From positions 5,133,501 through 5,197,500 of the forward strand of contig CP000781.1 of assembly GCA_000017645.1 (NCBI GenBank): a stretch of DNA of 64,000 nucleotides, written 5' to 3'. Source of the DNA: Xanthobacter autotrophicus Py2. GTDB lineage: Bacteria; Pseudomonadota; Alphaproteobacteria; Rhizobiales; Xanthobacteraceae. The position numbers and the translations under genes were made by a program. Below, piece by piece: positions 17,391-26,843 of the stretch (the first letter of the stretch is position 1; each line of letters begins with the position of its first letter). The notes under the pieces were generated by a model that ran no database searches, had not been told where the DNA came from, and worked only from the letters and a program-made list of their open reading frames with translations.

Positions 17391-19013
17391 TCACCCCTTC
17401 TGGAAAGCGCGATAGTCGAGACGGCGGTGGAACCAGTATTCGTAGCCGGTGATGTTCTTCTGCATCGCCACGTTCACATAGGGCTGGTAGAGCGGGATAC
17501 GCGGCACGTCGGCGAAGGCGAGGTCCACCATGCCCTTCACGTCCGCATCATAGGCCGCCTTGTCGCCGTTGGCGGCGGCGGCACGGGCGCCGTCGATGAA
17601 GGCATCCATGGCCGCCGACTGGTAGCTCATGGTGTTGAAGATCGAATTGTTGCCGTGGTAGCACCAGAAGAAGAAGTATTCGGGATAGTCCAGCCAACCC
17701 GAGAACACGTTGGTGAACAGCGGCAGCACCTTCTTCGTCAGCTCGGTGCGCCAGTTGGCGCCGGGGATCTTGTTGATGGTGGTCTTGATGCCGATCTGCG
17801 CCAGGTTTTCCTGCAGCAGCACGCACAGCGGCTCGTTCACGCCGGCAAAGCCGAGGTCGAAGGACAGCGTCGTCTCCAGCCCGTCGGGATAGCCCGCCTC
17901 CGCCAGCAATTGCTTGGCCTTGGCGAGGTCGGTGACGAACTTGGTGGGCTGCGGCCACTTGACCTGGGTCTGCGCATCCGCCGGGGCGCCGAACATGGGC
18001 TTGGCGAGGCCGAACAGGGCGGCGTCCATGATCTTCTGGTAGGGGATGGCGTAAGCGATGGCCTGGCGCACCTTCAGATTGTCGAAGGGCGGGTTCTTCA
18101 CGTTCATGCCGATGTACTGGACACCGTTGGAATAGGGCACCGACGTGATGTTCAGCTTGCCGGCCTGCTTCAGCTCCACGAAATCCTTGTTGGGCAGGTC
18201 GTAGGAGATGTCGGCGTCGCCGCGCTCCAGCAGCGCCCGGCGGTTGCCGGCGGAGGGCACCATGCGCCAGATCACGCGCTTGATCTTGGGCAGCGGGCCG
18301 CCCTTCCAGTCCTCGAAGCGCTCGAAGATCACCTCGGTGCCGGGGGTCCACTTGGTGACGCGATAGGCGCCGGAGCCGGCGGTGTTCTGCTTGGTGTATT
18401 CGAGGCCCCAGGGGTCCTTTTCGGTGGCGTTCTTCTGCACCAGCCCGGAATTGATGACGCAGGGCACGATCACGGCGAGATCGGGGATGGTGAGGCGGTC
18501 CTTGCGGATGAAGTCCACGCGCACCGTGTGGTCATCCACCACCACGAACTGCTCGGGCTTCTCCAGCGAGCCGGCCTTCATCTGGAAGGTGGGGAAGCCG
18601 CCCACGGAGACGGCGCGGTCCAGCGACCACTTCACGTCCTTGGCGGTGACCGGGGTGCCGTCCTGGAAGGTGGCGTTCTTCTTCAGCTTGAAGGTCACCG
18701 ACATGTCGCCGATGTTCATGTCCTCGGCGAGCTCGCCCTTCAGCTTGTCGCGGTCGTAGTAGCGGACCCCGTCCTTCTCGGTCATCTCGTGGGTGATGAG
18801 GCGGTCGTAGGTGTTCCAGCTCGCCTCATAGCCCGGCACGTTGGTGCCGACACCATGGATGTCGAGGTTGTTGGGGCCGCTCTCGGAGACGATCAGCAGC
18901 GTCTCGTTGCGCGCCTGCGCCTGTGCCGAGGAGAAGACCGCCGGGGCGGCGACACCGGTTCCGGTGGCAACGGCGGTGGCAGACGCAGACTTCACGAATT
19001 CGCGGCGGTTCAT
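17391..19013 (-). CDS. ABC transporter substrate-binding protein, family 5 (DppA/OppA type)
   Basis: A 540-residue periplasmic solute-binding protein. The N-terminus MNRREFVKSASATAVATG is a twin-arginine-like signal, cleaved near AQAQA around residue 34. The mature protein has the family 5 framework: DRLITHEMTEKDG, GELAEDMNI, FQDGTPVTAKDVKWSLDRAV and NPPFDNLKVRQAIAYAIPY. Family members bind peptides, opines, nickel or other small ligands; the ligand here is unassigned. Its operon includes AtzG/AtzE/HpxZ, so a ureide or N-carboxylated amide is the best inference. The start at 19013 gives the twin-arginine motif at the N-terminus. It is the first gene after the AT-rich regulatory region. Confidence 0.93.
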   Translation of the reverse strand: MNRREFVKSASATAVATGTGVAAPAVFSSAQAQARNETLLIVSESGPNNLDIHGVGTNVPGYEASWNTYDRLITHEMTEKDGVRYYDRDKLKGELAEDMNIGDMSVTFKLKKNATFQDGTPVTAKDVKWSLDRAVSVGGFPTFQMKAGSLEKPEQFVVVDDHTVRVDFIRKDRLTIPDLAVIVPCVINSGLVQKNATEKDPWGLEYTKQNTAGSGAYRVTKWTPGTEVIFERFEDWKGGPLPKIKRVIWRMVPSAGNRRALLERGDADISYDLPNKDFVELKQAGKLNITSVPYSNGVQYIGMNVKNPPFDNLKVRQAIAYAIPYQKIMDAALFGLAKPMFGAPADAQTQVKWPQPTKFVTDLAKAKQLLAEAGYPDGLETTLSFDLGFAGVNEPLCVLLQENLAQIGIKTTINKIPGANWRTELTKKVLPLFTNVFSGWLDYPEYFFFWCYHGNNSIFNTMSYQSAAMDAFIDGARAAAANGDKAAYDADVKGMVDLAFADVPRIPLYQPYVNVAMQKNITGYEYWFHRRLDYRAFQKG

Positions 19014-19064
19014 CGGACGGCATCCCCAATGGTGACTGTCGCCCATTCCCATTCAAGCTGCATG

Positions 19065-19194
19065 CCAATTGCATACAAAAATATGATTTACATTTAATAT
19101 CAATAATATGGTCCAGTTCACGAATGGGTTCAGACCCGTCGCAAACGCGCTTATATGCACAATAATTACGCATTATTGCGCCAATTGCATGCAA
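19065..19194 (-). promoter_or_regulatory. Paired operator candidates (GntR type) in an AT-rich control region
   Basis: CCAATTGCATACAA (19065-19078) and CCAATTGCATGCAA (19181-19194) differ at one of 14 bases and are in direct orientation 116 bp apart. The second contains the perfect palindrome ATTGCATGCAAT. GntR/FCD regulators bind short palindromes of this style. The intervening DNA is strikingly AT-rich for this genome and should hold the operon promoter, but no clear -35/-10 pair stands out. The GntR gene at the far end of the operon is the obvious candidate binder. Confidence 0.55.
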
Positions 19195-19230
19195 TCTGAC
19201 TGCTGACAGTTCCGCCCCGTCTCCCCGCCT

Positions 19231-20058
19231 TCAGGCGGCGGGGAGGTCCTCGGGGCGCGCGGCGCGCCATGCGGCCATCTGCCGACGGTATCTCAGGGTG
19301 GAGACGGGCAGCAAAGCGAGGTAGATGATCGAGCACACCGAGAGCACGATCCAGGGATAGCTCGCCAGCAGCGCAAAAAAGATCGCCACCGCCACGAAAA
19401 GCGGCAGCACCATGTCCCGCCGCACCCGCCGCCCCAGGGTCTTGCCCGACCAGGCCGGCACGGTGGAGATCATGAGGAAGCCGATGGCCAGGCAATAGAG
19501 CAGCGCGATGGGCGCGCTCACCCCGCCATGGGGCACGCCGATCAGCTCCAGATAGATGGGCAGCAGCACTGTGATGGCCCCCGCCGGCGCCGGGATGCCG
19601 GTGAAGAAGTCACCGGCGAACGGCGGCTTGTGGGGATCATCCAGCATCACGTTGAAGCGGGCGAGGCGCAGCGCAGCGCAGATGGCATAGGCGAGCGCGG
19701 CGATCCAGCCCACGGAGCCGGTCTCCTTCAGCCCCCAGAAATAGAGCATCAGCGCCGGCACGCAGCCGAAATTCACGAAGTCGGCGAGGCTGTCCAGTTC
19801 GGCGCCGAAGCGCGACGTGCCCTTCAGCGCCCGGGCGAGGCGACCGTCGATGCCATCAAGCAAGGCCGCGAAGACGATGGCGGCCAGCGCCAGCTCGATC
19901 CGCTCCTCGATGGCGAGGCGCACCGCCGTCAGGCCGGAGCACAGGGCCAGCAGCGTCACCAGATTGGGCAACAGCACCCGCAGCGGCACCCGGCCGAGGC
20001 GGCCGAAGCGGGGGCGCGGCCGGCCTTCCGGATCGAACGGGGGAAAGGGCGTTTCCAT
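19231..20058 (-). CDS. pssA: CDP-diacylglycerol-serine O-phosphatidyltransferase
   Basis: A 275-residue membrane enzyme that makes phosphatidylserine from CDP-diacylglycerol and serine. The CDP-alcohol phosphotransferase motif DG(x)2AR(x)8G(x)3D(x)3D is visible from LDGIDGRLAR through SRFGAELDSLAD, with all aspartates present. About eight hydrophobic segments follow, as in the type II alphaproteobacterial enzyme. Its ATG shares one base with the psd stop (TGATG), so synthesis of the two enzymes of phosphatidylethanolamine formation is translationally coupled. Confidence 0.96.
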   Translation of the reverse strand: METPFPPFDPEGRPRPRFGRLGRVPLRVLLPNLVTLLALCSGLTAVRLAIEERIELALAAIVFAALLDGIDGRLARALKGTSRFGAELDSLADFVNFGCVPALMLYFWGLKETGSVGWIAALAYAICAALRLARFNVMLDDPHKPPFAGDFFTGIPAPAGAITVLLPIYLELIGVPHGGVSAPIALLYCLAIGFLMISTVPAWSGKTLGRRVRRDMVLPLFVAVAIFFALLASYPWIVLSVCSIIYLALLPVSTLRYRRQMAAWRAARPEDLPAA

Positions 20059-20759
20059 CAGCTCACCCGGTAGGCCGTCTCGCGCGGCTGCTGGGCGGAG
20101 AGATCGCACAGAACCGTCTCGCCGGCCACCGTCAGCTGGCCTTCGGACACCAGAACCCGCGTGCCCACCGGCAGATAGACATCCACCCGCGAGCCGAAGC
20201 GGATCAGGCCGAAGCGCTCGCCGACGCCGATCGATTCGCCCTCCCGCACGAAGGAGACGATGCGGCGGGCGATGAGGCCGGCGATCTGCACCACGCCCAC
20301 GCGGCACAGGGGCGTGGAGATCACGAGGCCGTTGCGCTCATTGTCCTCGCTCGCCTTGTCCAGGTCGGCGTTGAGGAACAGGCCCGGCTTGTAGGCGAGG
20401 CGCTCGATGCGGCCGGTCACCGGGGCCCGGTTCACGTGCACGTTGAACACGTTCATGAAGATGGAGACGCGCAGCAGCGGCTCGTCGGACAGGTCCAGCT
20501 CGCGCGGCGGCCGGGCGAGGCCCACCTGGGAGATGCGCCCGTCTGCCGGCGCCACCACCAGCCCGTCGCGCACCGGCGTCACCCGCGGCGGATCGCGGAA
20601 GAACAGGGCGGTCCAGATGGCCAGCCCCACCCCGATCATGCCGAGGAAGGTGGAGAAGACCATGAGCCCGAGCGCGATCACCACCGCGATGGCGATGAAG
20701 GGGTAGCCTTCCCGATGGATGGGAACCAGCGACTTGCGGATGGATGTGACGACGGACAA
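20058..20759 (-). CDS. psd: Phosphatidylserine decarboxylase, short type
   Basis: A 233-residue pyruvoyl-dependent decarboxylase converting phosphatidylserine to phosphatidylethanolamine. Visible landmarks are the N-terminal membrane segment (about residues 18-40), [30 protein letters not shown], and the self-cleavage region [11 protein letters not shown], whose serine becomes the pyruvoyl group. No ATG fits: TTG at 20759 (encoding [17 protein letters not shown] after the start) has GGAGG five bases upstream, while GTG three bases earlier is too close. It is the first gene of a psd-pssA pair. Confidence 0.95.
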   Translation of the reverse strand: MSVVTSIRKSLVPIHREGYPFIAIAVVIALGLMVFSTFLGMIGVGLAIWTALFFRDPPRVTPVRDGLVVAPADGRISQVGLARPPRELDLSDEPLLRVSIFMNVFNVHVNRAPVTGRIERLAYKPGLFLNADLDKASEDNERNGLVISTPLCRVGVVQIAGLIARRIVSFVREGESIGVGERFGLIRFGSRVDVYLPVGTRVLVSEGQLTVAGETVLCDLSAQQPRETAYRVS

Positions 20760-20824
20760 CACGGCCTCCAGAGCGCCGCACCGGCGCCGAACCGGGCAAG
20801 AGGTAGTGAGGGCGCGGCCAGCCG

Positions 20825-21835
20825 TCAAATGCGGCCCGCCGCCACCTCGTCGTGGCCCGCCGCCCCGCTGACCCGCCGGAAGGCGCCGGGGCTTTGCGCC
20901 GTCCATTTGCGGAAGGCGCGATGGAAGGCGCTGGGCTCGGAGAAGCCCAGCTCCGCCGCGATCTCGCCCACCGGCTTCGCCCCCTCCCGCAGCAGCGCCT
21001 CGGCCAGCACCCGGCGCAGTTCGTCCTTGATGTCGCGATAGGTCTGGCCCTCGTCGGCAAGGCGCCGGCGCAGGGTGGAGGCGGGAAGCCGCAGTTGCCG
21101 GGCGAGGTCTTCAAAGCCGGGCCAGGCGGTGGCCGGCACAGCGCGCAGGCGGGCTTTCACGCGCGCGGCGAGGCCCTGGTCGTGCCGGTAGCGCACCAGA
21201 ATGTTGGCCGGCGCCCCGCGCAGGAACTCCTTCAACGCCCGTTCGCCGCGGGTCGTCGGCAAGGTGAGGAAGGCGGCATCGAAGGCGAGCCGGCTGTGCG
21301 GCTGGTCGAACCGCACCGGCGCGCCGAAGAACAGGCGATAGTCGGCGCCATGCTCCGGCGGGCCGCAGCGGAAATCCACCTGCCGCAGCGGGATGCGCCG
21401 ACCCACCAGCCAGCAGGTGATGCCGTGGACGATGATCCAGTAGGTGCGATAGGCGAAGGCCGAGCGCGCGGCACCGGTATCCTTCAGCACGATGGCGGCG
21501 AGCCCCTCCGCCACCTGAAGCTCGCCTTCGGGATCGTCCAGCACCACCTTCAGGAAGCGCAGCGCGCGGCGCAGGGCCTGCTCCAGCGTCGCGGCGCCCA
21601 TCAGCGCGTGACACAACAGCGTGAAGCTGCCCGGCCGCATGGGCCGGCCACCGAGGCCGAAGAACTCGTCGTCCAGCGCCTGCGAAACGGCCAGCCACAG
21701 GGCGCCATACTGCTCGGCGGAGACCGCGTCCCCGAACGGCACGGCAAGCCCCGCCTGCGCCAGCACCGGCGCGGGATCGATGCCGCGCCGGACAAGACAG
21801 TCCAGCGCGTCGTCCACGAAGCCGGCGGAAATCAT
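20825..21835 (-). CDS. AraC-family transcriptional regulator
   Basis: A 336-residue regulator with an N-terminal arabinose-binding-like domain (about residues 10-190) and a C-terminal AraC double HTH. The HTH region runs [20 protein letters not shown], then [20 protein letters not shown] and [19 protein letters not shown]. The ATG at 21835 ([12 protein letters not shown]) fits the domain start. It is divergent from the SDR-thiolase-acyl-CoA dehydrogenase operon across 162 bp. Relatives in such positions activate fatty- or branched-acid catabolism, so this operon is the likely target. Confidence 0.9.
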   Translation of the reverse strand: MISAGFVDDALDCLVRRGIDPAPVLAQAGLAVPFGDAVSAEQYGALWLAVSQALDDEFFGLGGRPMRPGSFTLLCHALMGAATLEQALRRALRFLKVVLDDPEGELQVAEGLAAIVLKDTGAARSAFAYRTYWIIVHGITCWLVGRRIPLRQVDFRCGPPEHGADYRLFFGAPVRFDQPHSRLAFDAAFLTLPTTRGERALKEFLRGAPANILVRYRHDQGLAARVKARLRAVPATAWPGFEDLARQLRLPASTLRRRLADEGQTYRDIKDELRRVLAEALLREGAKPVGEIAAELGFSEPSAFHRAFRKWTAQSPGAFRRVSGAAGHDEVAAGRI

Positions 21836-21894
21836 GCGCCGTTCCAGGGCGAGGCTCCTACATGGCAAAACCGCTCATCAATTTAGATCGATTG

Positions 21895-21918
21895 CGCCAT
21901 CGAATGCCACTTCGCCAT
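21895..21918 (+). promoter_or_regulatory. Direct-repeat half-sites, possible AraC-type binding site
   Basis: CGCCAT occurs at 21895-21900 and again at 21913-21918, each followed by TCG-like sequence, in the 162-bp divergent region between the AraC gene and the SDR operon. AraC proteins bind direct repeats spaced about two helical turns; this spacing is 18 bp. Short motif, so weak evidence. Confidence 0.25.
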
Positions 21919-21997
21919 TCGCTAGATGAGACGACAACCGGCCTTGCGAACCGGAACGGCCGCAAGAGCCCATAGAAGCCATCACGGGGAGGACCTC

Positions 21998-22765
21998 ATG
22001 AAGATCGACGGTCGCGTCTTTATCGTCACCGGCGCGGGCTCCGGCCTTGGCGCGGCGGTGTCGCGCATGCTGGTGGGCGAAGGCGCGCGGGTGGTGATCG
22101 TGGACATCAATGCCGAGGCCGGCAGCGCCGTCGCCGCCGAGCTGGGCGACAGCGCCCGGTTCCAGCGCGCGGACGTGACCAGCGAAGCCGACGGCCTCGC
22201 CGCCGTGGCGCTGGCCCGCGAGGCCTTCGGCCATGTTCATGGGCTGGTGAATTGCGCCGGCGTCGCCCCCGGCGAGAAGGTGGTGGGCCGCGAGGGTCCT
22301 CACCGGCTCGACAGCTTCGCTCGGGCCGTGGGCATCAACCTCATCGGCACCTTCAACATGCTGCGCCTTGCCGCCGACGCCATCGTGAAGGAAGAGCCCG
22401 ACGCCGACGGCGAGCGCGGCGTCATCATCAACACCGCCTCCATCGCCGCATTCGATGGCCAGATCGGCCAGGCCGCCTATGCGGCCTCCAAGGGCGGTGT
22501 CGCGGCGCTCACCCTGCCGGTGGCGCGGGAGCTGGCGCGCTTCGGGGTGCGGGTCGTCACCATCGCGCCGGGCATCTTCGAGACGCCCATGATGGCGGGC
22601 CTGCCGCAGGATGTGCAGGATTCCCTGGGCAAGACCGTGCCCTTCCCGCCCCGGCTCGGCCGGCCGCCGGAATATGCCGCCCTCGTCAGACACATCTGCG
22701 AGAACACCATGCTCAACGGCGAGGTCATCCGCCTCGACGGCGCCCTGCGCATGCCGCCCCGCTGA
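21998..22765 (+). CDS. SDR-family 3-hydroxyacyl-CoA dehydrogenase (type II, HSD10-like)
   Basis: A 255-residue short-chain dehydrogenase. The cofactor motif TGAGSGLG is at residues 11-18, with an acidic residue after strand two (VDIN) that favours NAD. NCAG follows, then the catalytic Ser in [10 protein letters not shown] and Tyr-Lys in AAYAASKGG. The family member closest in layout oxidises 3-hydroxyacyl-CoA or 2-methyl-3-hydroxybutyryl-CoA. GGGGAGGA precedes the ATG at 21998. It is followed 17 bp later by a thiolase and then an acyl-CoA dehydrogenase, so the operon covers most steps of beta-oxidation of a short or branched acyl-CoA; the hydratase is not present. Confidence 0.9.
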   Translation: MKIDGRVFIVTGAGSGLGAAVSRMLVGEGARVVIVDINAEAGSAVAAELGDSARFQRADVTSEADGLAAVALAREAFGHVHGLVNCAGVAPGEKVVGREGPHRLDSFARAVGINLIGTFNMLRLAADAIVKEEPDADGERGVIINTASIAAFDGQIGQAAYAASKGGVAALTLPVARELARFGVRVVTIAPGIFETPMMAGLPQDVQDSLGKTVPFPPRLGRPPEYAALVRHICENTMLNGEVIRLDGALRMPPR

Positions 22766-22782
22766 CCCACAAGGAGGATCCC

Positions 22783-23979
22783 ATGACCAACCGCACGGAA
22801 GATCCCATCGTCATCGTTGGCGCCGCCCGCACCCCCATGGGCGGGTTCCAGGGCGACTTCAAGGATGTGGCCGCCCCCGTCCTCGGCTCAACCGCCATCG
22901 CGGCGGCGCTGGCCCGCGCCGGCCTCGCGCCGGAAGCGGTGGACGAGGTGGTGTTCGGCTGCGTTCTGCCCGCCGGACAGGGCCAGGCCCCCGCCCGCCA
23001 GGCGGCGCTGGGCGCCGGCCTGCCGCTCTCCACCGGCGCCACCACCGTCAACAAGATGTGCGGCTCCGGCATGAAGGCGGCCATGTTTGCCCATGACCTG
23101 CTGCTGGCCGGCTCCGCCGAGGTGGCGGTGGCCGGCGGCATGGAGAGCATGAGCAACGCCCCCTACCTGCTTGACCGCGCCCGCGCCGGCTATCGCATGG
23201 GCCACGGCCGGGTACTCGACCACATGTTCCTCGACGGGCTGGAGGACGCCTACGAGAAGGGCCGCCTCATGGGCACCTTCGCCGAGGATTGCGCCGAGGC
23301 CTACCAGTTCACCCGCGAGGCGCAGGACGCCTTCGCCATCGCCTCCCTGAGCAAGGCGCAGAAGGCCATGGCGGACGGCGCCTTCGACGCCGAGATCACC
23401 CCGGTCACGGTGAAGGCCGGTAAGGCCGAGCGCGTGGTCAACGCCGACGAGCAGCCGCCCAAGGCCAAGCTCGACAAGATCCCCACCCTCAAGCCCGCCT
23501 TCCGCGACGGCGGCACGGTGACGGCGGCCAACTCCTCCTCCATCTCGGACGGCGCGGCGGCGCTCGTGCTGATGCGTCGGTCGCAGGCGGAAGCGCGCGG
23601 GCTCACCCCCCTCGCCACCATCGTCGGCCACGCCACCCACGCCCAGGCGCCGAACCTGTTCGCCACTGCGCCCGTCGGCGCGGTGCGCAAGCTCTCCGAG
23701 CGCACCGGCTGGGCGTTGACGGACGTGGACTTGTTCGAGATCAACGAGGCGTTCGCCGTGGTGCCCATGGCCGCCATCCACGACCTCGGCCTGCCGGCGG
23801 ACAAGGTGAACATCCACGGCGGCGCCTGCGCGCTGGGCCACCCCATCGGCGCCTCGGGTGCGCGGGTGATGGTGACGCTGCTGGCCGCGCTGCAGAGACA
23901 CGGCCTGAAGCGCGGCATCGCCTCCCTGTGCATCGGCGGCGGTGAGGCTACGGCGGTGGCACTGGAACTGGCGCACTGA
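22783..23979 (+). CDS. Acetyl-CoA acyltransferase (thiolase)
   Basis: A 398-residue thiolase that cleaves 3-ketoacyl-CoA with CoA, or condenses two acetyl-CoA. The acyl-accepting Cys is C93 in NKMCGSGMKA. The second active-site block NIHGGACALGHPIGASG carries the His, and CIGGGEA near the C-terminus holds the general-base Cys. AAGGAGGATCCC gives a near-ideal ribosome site. It sits between the SDR dehydrogenase and the acyl-CoA dehydrogenase, so degradation of isoleucine-type or short-chain acids is more likely than polyhydroxybutyrate synthesis; no phaB or phaC is nearby. Confidence 0.94.
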   Translation: MTNRTEDPIVIVGAARTPMGGFQGDFKDVAAPVLGSTAIAAALARAGLAPEAVDEVVFGCVLPAGQGQAPARQAALGAGLPLSTGATTVNKMCGSGMKAAMFAHDLLLAGSAEVAVAGGMESMSNAPYLLDRARAGYRMGHGRVLDHMFLDGLEDAYEKGRLMGTFAEDCAEAYQFTREAQDAFAIASLSKAQKAMADGAFDAEITPVTVKAGKAERVVNADEQPPKAKLDKIPTLKPAFRDGGTVTAANSSSISDGAAALVLMRRSQAEARGLTPLATIVGHATHAQAPNLFATAPVGAVRKLSERTGWALTDVDLFEINEAFAVVPMAAIHDLGLPADKVNIHGGACALGHPIGASGARVMVTLLAALQRHGLKRGIASLCIGGGEATAVALELAH

Positions 23980-24030
23980 GGCTGGCGCGGGAAGGCATCT
24001 CAAATAAGCGCCATTCCCTCTGCCCACGCA

Positions 24031-24165
24031 GGACCGCTCCCTCTCCCGCCTGCGGGGGAGGGTTGGGGTGGGGGCAGAGGCGCCGGGGAAGAACACCGAG
24101 GGCGGGAATGCGGAGAGAGCCTGCCCCACCCTGCCCTCCCCGCAAGCGGGAGAGGGTCCGCCGGC
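24031..24165. repeat. Inverted pair of GC-rich palindromic repeats
   Basis: 24031-24080 (core CTCCCTCTCCCGCCTGCGGG) and 24121-24165 (core CCTCCCCGCAAGCGGGAGAG) are inverted copies of one element. A third, weaker hairpin (CTCTCGC/GGCGAGAG) lies near 24203-24232. They occupy the 290-bp gap between thiolase and acyl-CoA dehydrogenase. The second copy is almost identical to one inside the ATPase linker near 14.3 kb. Confidence 0.75.
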
Positions 24166-24269
24166 TCTGAGCGACGCGAACCGTGTCTTCGACCCCACGC
24201 CTGCCCCTCTCGCGCAGGTGGGGCGAGAGAACACCACCACCAAAACAAAAACCCGGAGGAAACACGCCC

Positions 24270-25397
24270 ATGATCCTCACCGAGACCCAGACCGAGATCC
24301 GTGACGCAGTGCGGGCCTTCGCCTCGGCGCGCCTCGCCCCCGGCGCCGCCGCCCGCGACCGGGAGCACCGTTTTCCCCGCGACGAGCTGACCGAGATGGG
24401 GGCGCTGGGCTTCCTCGGCATGCTGGTGCCGGAGGCCCTGGGCGGCGCGGCGACCGATCTTGTCTCCTACGCCCTTGCGCTGGAAGAGATCGCGGCGGCG
24501 GACGGGGCCTGCTCCACCATCGTGGCGGTGCACTCCTCGGTGGGCTGCATGCCCATCGTGAAGTTCGGCACGGAAGACCAGAAGCAGCGCTTCCTGCCGA
24601 AGCTTGCCTCCGGCGAATGGATCGGCGGCTTCGCCCTCACCGAGCCGCAGGCCGGCTCGGATGCCGCCAACCTGAAGACCCGCGCCCGGCGCGACGGCGA
24701 CCAGTACATCCTCTCCGGCGCCAAGCAGTTCATCACCTCGGGCAAGAACGGCAATGTGGTCATCGTCTTCGCCGTGACGGATCCGGACGCCGGCAAGAAG
24801 GGCATCTCCGCCTTCATCGTGCCCACCGACACCCCCGGCTATGAGGTGGTGCGGGTGGAGGAGAAGCTGGGCCAGCATTCCTCCGACACCTGCCAGCTCG
24901 CCTTCAACGACATGCGCCTGCCCGCCGACCTGCGCCTCGGCGCCGAGGGCGAGGGGCTGAAGATCGCCCTGTCGAATCTCGAGGGCGGGCGTATCGGCAT
25001 CGCCTCCCAATGCGTGGGCATGGCGCGGGCGGCGTTCGAGGCAGCGAAGAGCTATGCCAGCGAGCGCGTCACCTTCGGCAAGCCCATCATGGAGCACCAG
25101 GCGGTGGCCTTCCGCCTCGCCGACATGGCGACGCGCATCGCGGCGGCGCGGCACATGGTGCTGCATGCGGCGGCGCTGCGCGAGGCCGGCCAGCCCTGCC
25201 TCACCGAGGCCTCCATGGCCAAGCTGTTCGCTTCCGAGATGGCCGAGCAGGTGTGCTCCGCCGCCATCCAGATCCACGGCGGCTATGGCTATCTCGCCGA
25301 CTTCCCGGAGGAGCGCATCTATCGCGACGTGCGGGTGTGCCAGATCTACGAGGGCACCAGCGACGTGCAGCGCATCGTCATCGCCCGGGGGCTGTAA
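24270..25397 (+). CDS. Acyl-CoA dehydrogenase
   Basis: A 375-residue FAD-dependent acyl-CoA dehydrogenase. Landmarks: [19 protein letters not shown] (flavin and substrate contacts), [32 protein letters not shown], and the catalytic glutamate in [10 protein letters not shown] near the C-terminus. The length is standard. GGAGGA lies upstream of the ATG at 24270. Transcription probably continues from the SDR-thiolase genes through the repeat-rich gap. Short-chain or 2-methyl-branched acyl-CoA is the likely substrate from context, but chain length cannot be read from sequence. Confidence 0.95.
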   Translation: MILTETQTEIRDAVRAFASARLAPGAAARDREHRFPRDELTEMGALGFLGMLVPEALGGAATDLVSYALALEEIAAADGACSTIVAVHSSVGCMPIVKFGTEDQKQRFLPKLASGEWIGGFALTEPQAGSDAANLKTRARRDGDQYILSGAKQFITSGKNGNVVIVFAVTDPDAGKKGISAFIVPTDTPGYEVVRVEEKLGQHSSDTCQLAFNDMRLPADLRLGAEGEGLKIALSNLEGGRIGIASQCVGMARAAFEAAKSYASERVTFGKPIMEHQAVAFRLADMATRIAAARHMVLHAAALREAGQPCLTEASMAKLFASEMAEQVCSAAIQIHGGYGYLADFPEERIYRDVRVCQIYEGTSDVQRIVIARGL

Positions 25398-25439
25398 GCG
25401 GCTTCGCCGGGGCTGTGACCGGCCGCGCCTCAGCTCAGC

Positions 25440-26843
25440 TCAGCGCGGCACGGCTGCCTTGTCGTCGGCGGCGGCATGCAGGCCCGACGCCTTCTGGGCG
25501 AAAAACTGATTGATGCCCGCCACCACCGATTCGGCGATGCGTCCGCGGCCATCCGGCGAGGTGAGCAGCTTCAGGTCCTCCTTGCTGGACATGTAGCCGA
25601 TCTCCACCAGCACCGATGGCACATCGTGGGCGCGCAGCACCCGGAAGCCCGCGGATTTCAGCGGCGAGCGGTGAAAGCGCACCGTGCTCTTCATGGCGCC
25701 CACCAGGGAGCGGGCGAGCAGGGCCGAGAAATTGCGTGTCTCGCGCTGGGCGAGGTCCACCAGGATGCCCGCCACCTCGTCGGTCTCGTCGGAGAGGTCG
25801 ACACCGGCGATGAGGTCGGCCTTGTTCTCCTTTTCCGCGAGATGGGCAGCGTCCGCGTCGCTCGCCGTCTCGGCGAGGGTGTAGACGCTGGCACCCCGCG
25901 CCTGCCCCTCGCCGCGGGCCAGCGCATCGGCGTGGAAGGACACGAACAGGTCGGCGCGGTGGGCGCGGGCGATGCGCACCCGCTCCCCCAGCGGCACGAA
26001 GGTGTCGGTGGAGCGCGTCATCACCACCCGATAGGCGCCGGAACGCTCCAGAAGCTCGCGCACGGCGAGCGCGGTCTCCAGCACCACATTCTTCTCGGCG
26101 AAGGCGGAATAGCCCGTGGTGCCCGAATCGATGCCGCCATGGCCGGGATCGAGCACCACCACCGGCCGGGCATCCCCGGCCTCCGGCGGCACGATGGGGG
26201 TCACGGGGGGCGCGACGCGCTGGGCGGCGGAGCGCGCCGCCGTGCGGGCGAAGGTATCGGGATCAGTCTTCACCAGGTCCACCACGAGGCGGGCGGGCTG
26301 GTCGTCCACGGGATCGAGTACGAAGGCCTTGTCGATGGCCACCGGCCCGGTCACCTCCAGCACCATGCGTGCCTTGCCCGGCGCGAACACGCCGAAACGG
26401 TATGCAGACACCAATCCGCGCTTCAGCTGGTTCGACTCAGGCCGCAGCGCGAAGGCGACCTCCGGCAAATCGAGGATCACTCGATAGGGCTCGGCCAGGG
26501 TGAAGGCGTGAAATTCCACCGCGCGATCGAGGTCGATCACAAGGCGCGTGCGCTGGGCGTCGCCCGCAAGCCGGGCATCGCTGGCGGTGGCGGGGCCGCC
26601 AGCGGCCGGCGGGGCCGCACTGGGATGGGCCTGCGCCGGCGGATCGGCCTCCACGGCGCGGGCCGGCGGGGGAGCCAGGCATGACGCGACCGCGAGCACG
26701 CCCAGAAAAAAGGCACCGCAAACCGCGCGCAAACCGCTGCGGCGCCTTGTCCCGCCCGCCATGGGGGCGCGGGCCGGCCTGCAGCCGGATTCCGGGCACG
26801 GCAGGAAGCGCGGGTCCCGGCGCAGGTCCAGACGCAGCTTCAT
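25440..26843 (-). CDS. N-acetylmuramoyl-L-alanine amidase (AmiC type)
   Basis: A 467-residue exported amidase that cuts peptide stems from murein during cell separation. After a long N-terminal signal region (hydrophobic core LRAVCGAFFLGVLAVASCLA) comes an AMIN domain (RLVIDLDRAVEFHAF). The Amidase_3 catalytic domain has the zinc motifs VVLDPGHGGIDSG, NVVLETAL (Glu) and VSFHADA (His), and the catalytic Glu in VLVEIGYMSS. The start is uncertain: 26843 (MKLRLDLRR) is used, with GTG 26882 or an internal Met as alternatives. It converges with the acyl-CoA dehydrogenase gene. Confidence 0.93.
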   Translation of the reverse strand: MKLRLDLRRDPRFLPCPESGCRPARAPMAGGTRRRSGLRAVCGAFFLGVLAVASCLAPPPARAVEADPPAQAHPSAAPPAAGGPATASDARLAGDAQRTRLVIDLDRAVEFHAFTLAEPYRVILDLPEVAFALRPESNQLKRGLVSAYRFGVFAPGKARMVLEVTGPVAIDKAFVLDPVDDQPARLVVDLVKTDPDTFARTAARSAAQRVAPPVTPIVPPEAGDARPVVVLDPGHGGIDSGTTGYSAFAEKNVVLETALAVRELLERSGAYRVVMTRSTDTFVPLGERVRIARAHRADLFVSFHADALARGEGQARGASVYTLAETASDADAAHLAEKENKADLIAGVDLSDETDEVAGILVDLAQRETRNFSALLARSLVGAMKSTVRFHRSPLKSAGFRVLRAHDVPSVLVEIGYMSSKEDLKLLTSPDGRGRIAESVVAGINQFFAQKASGLHAAADDKAAVPR

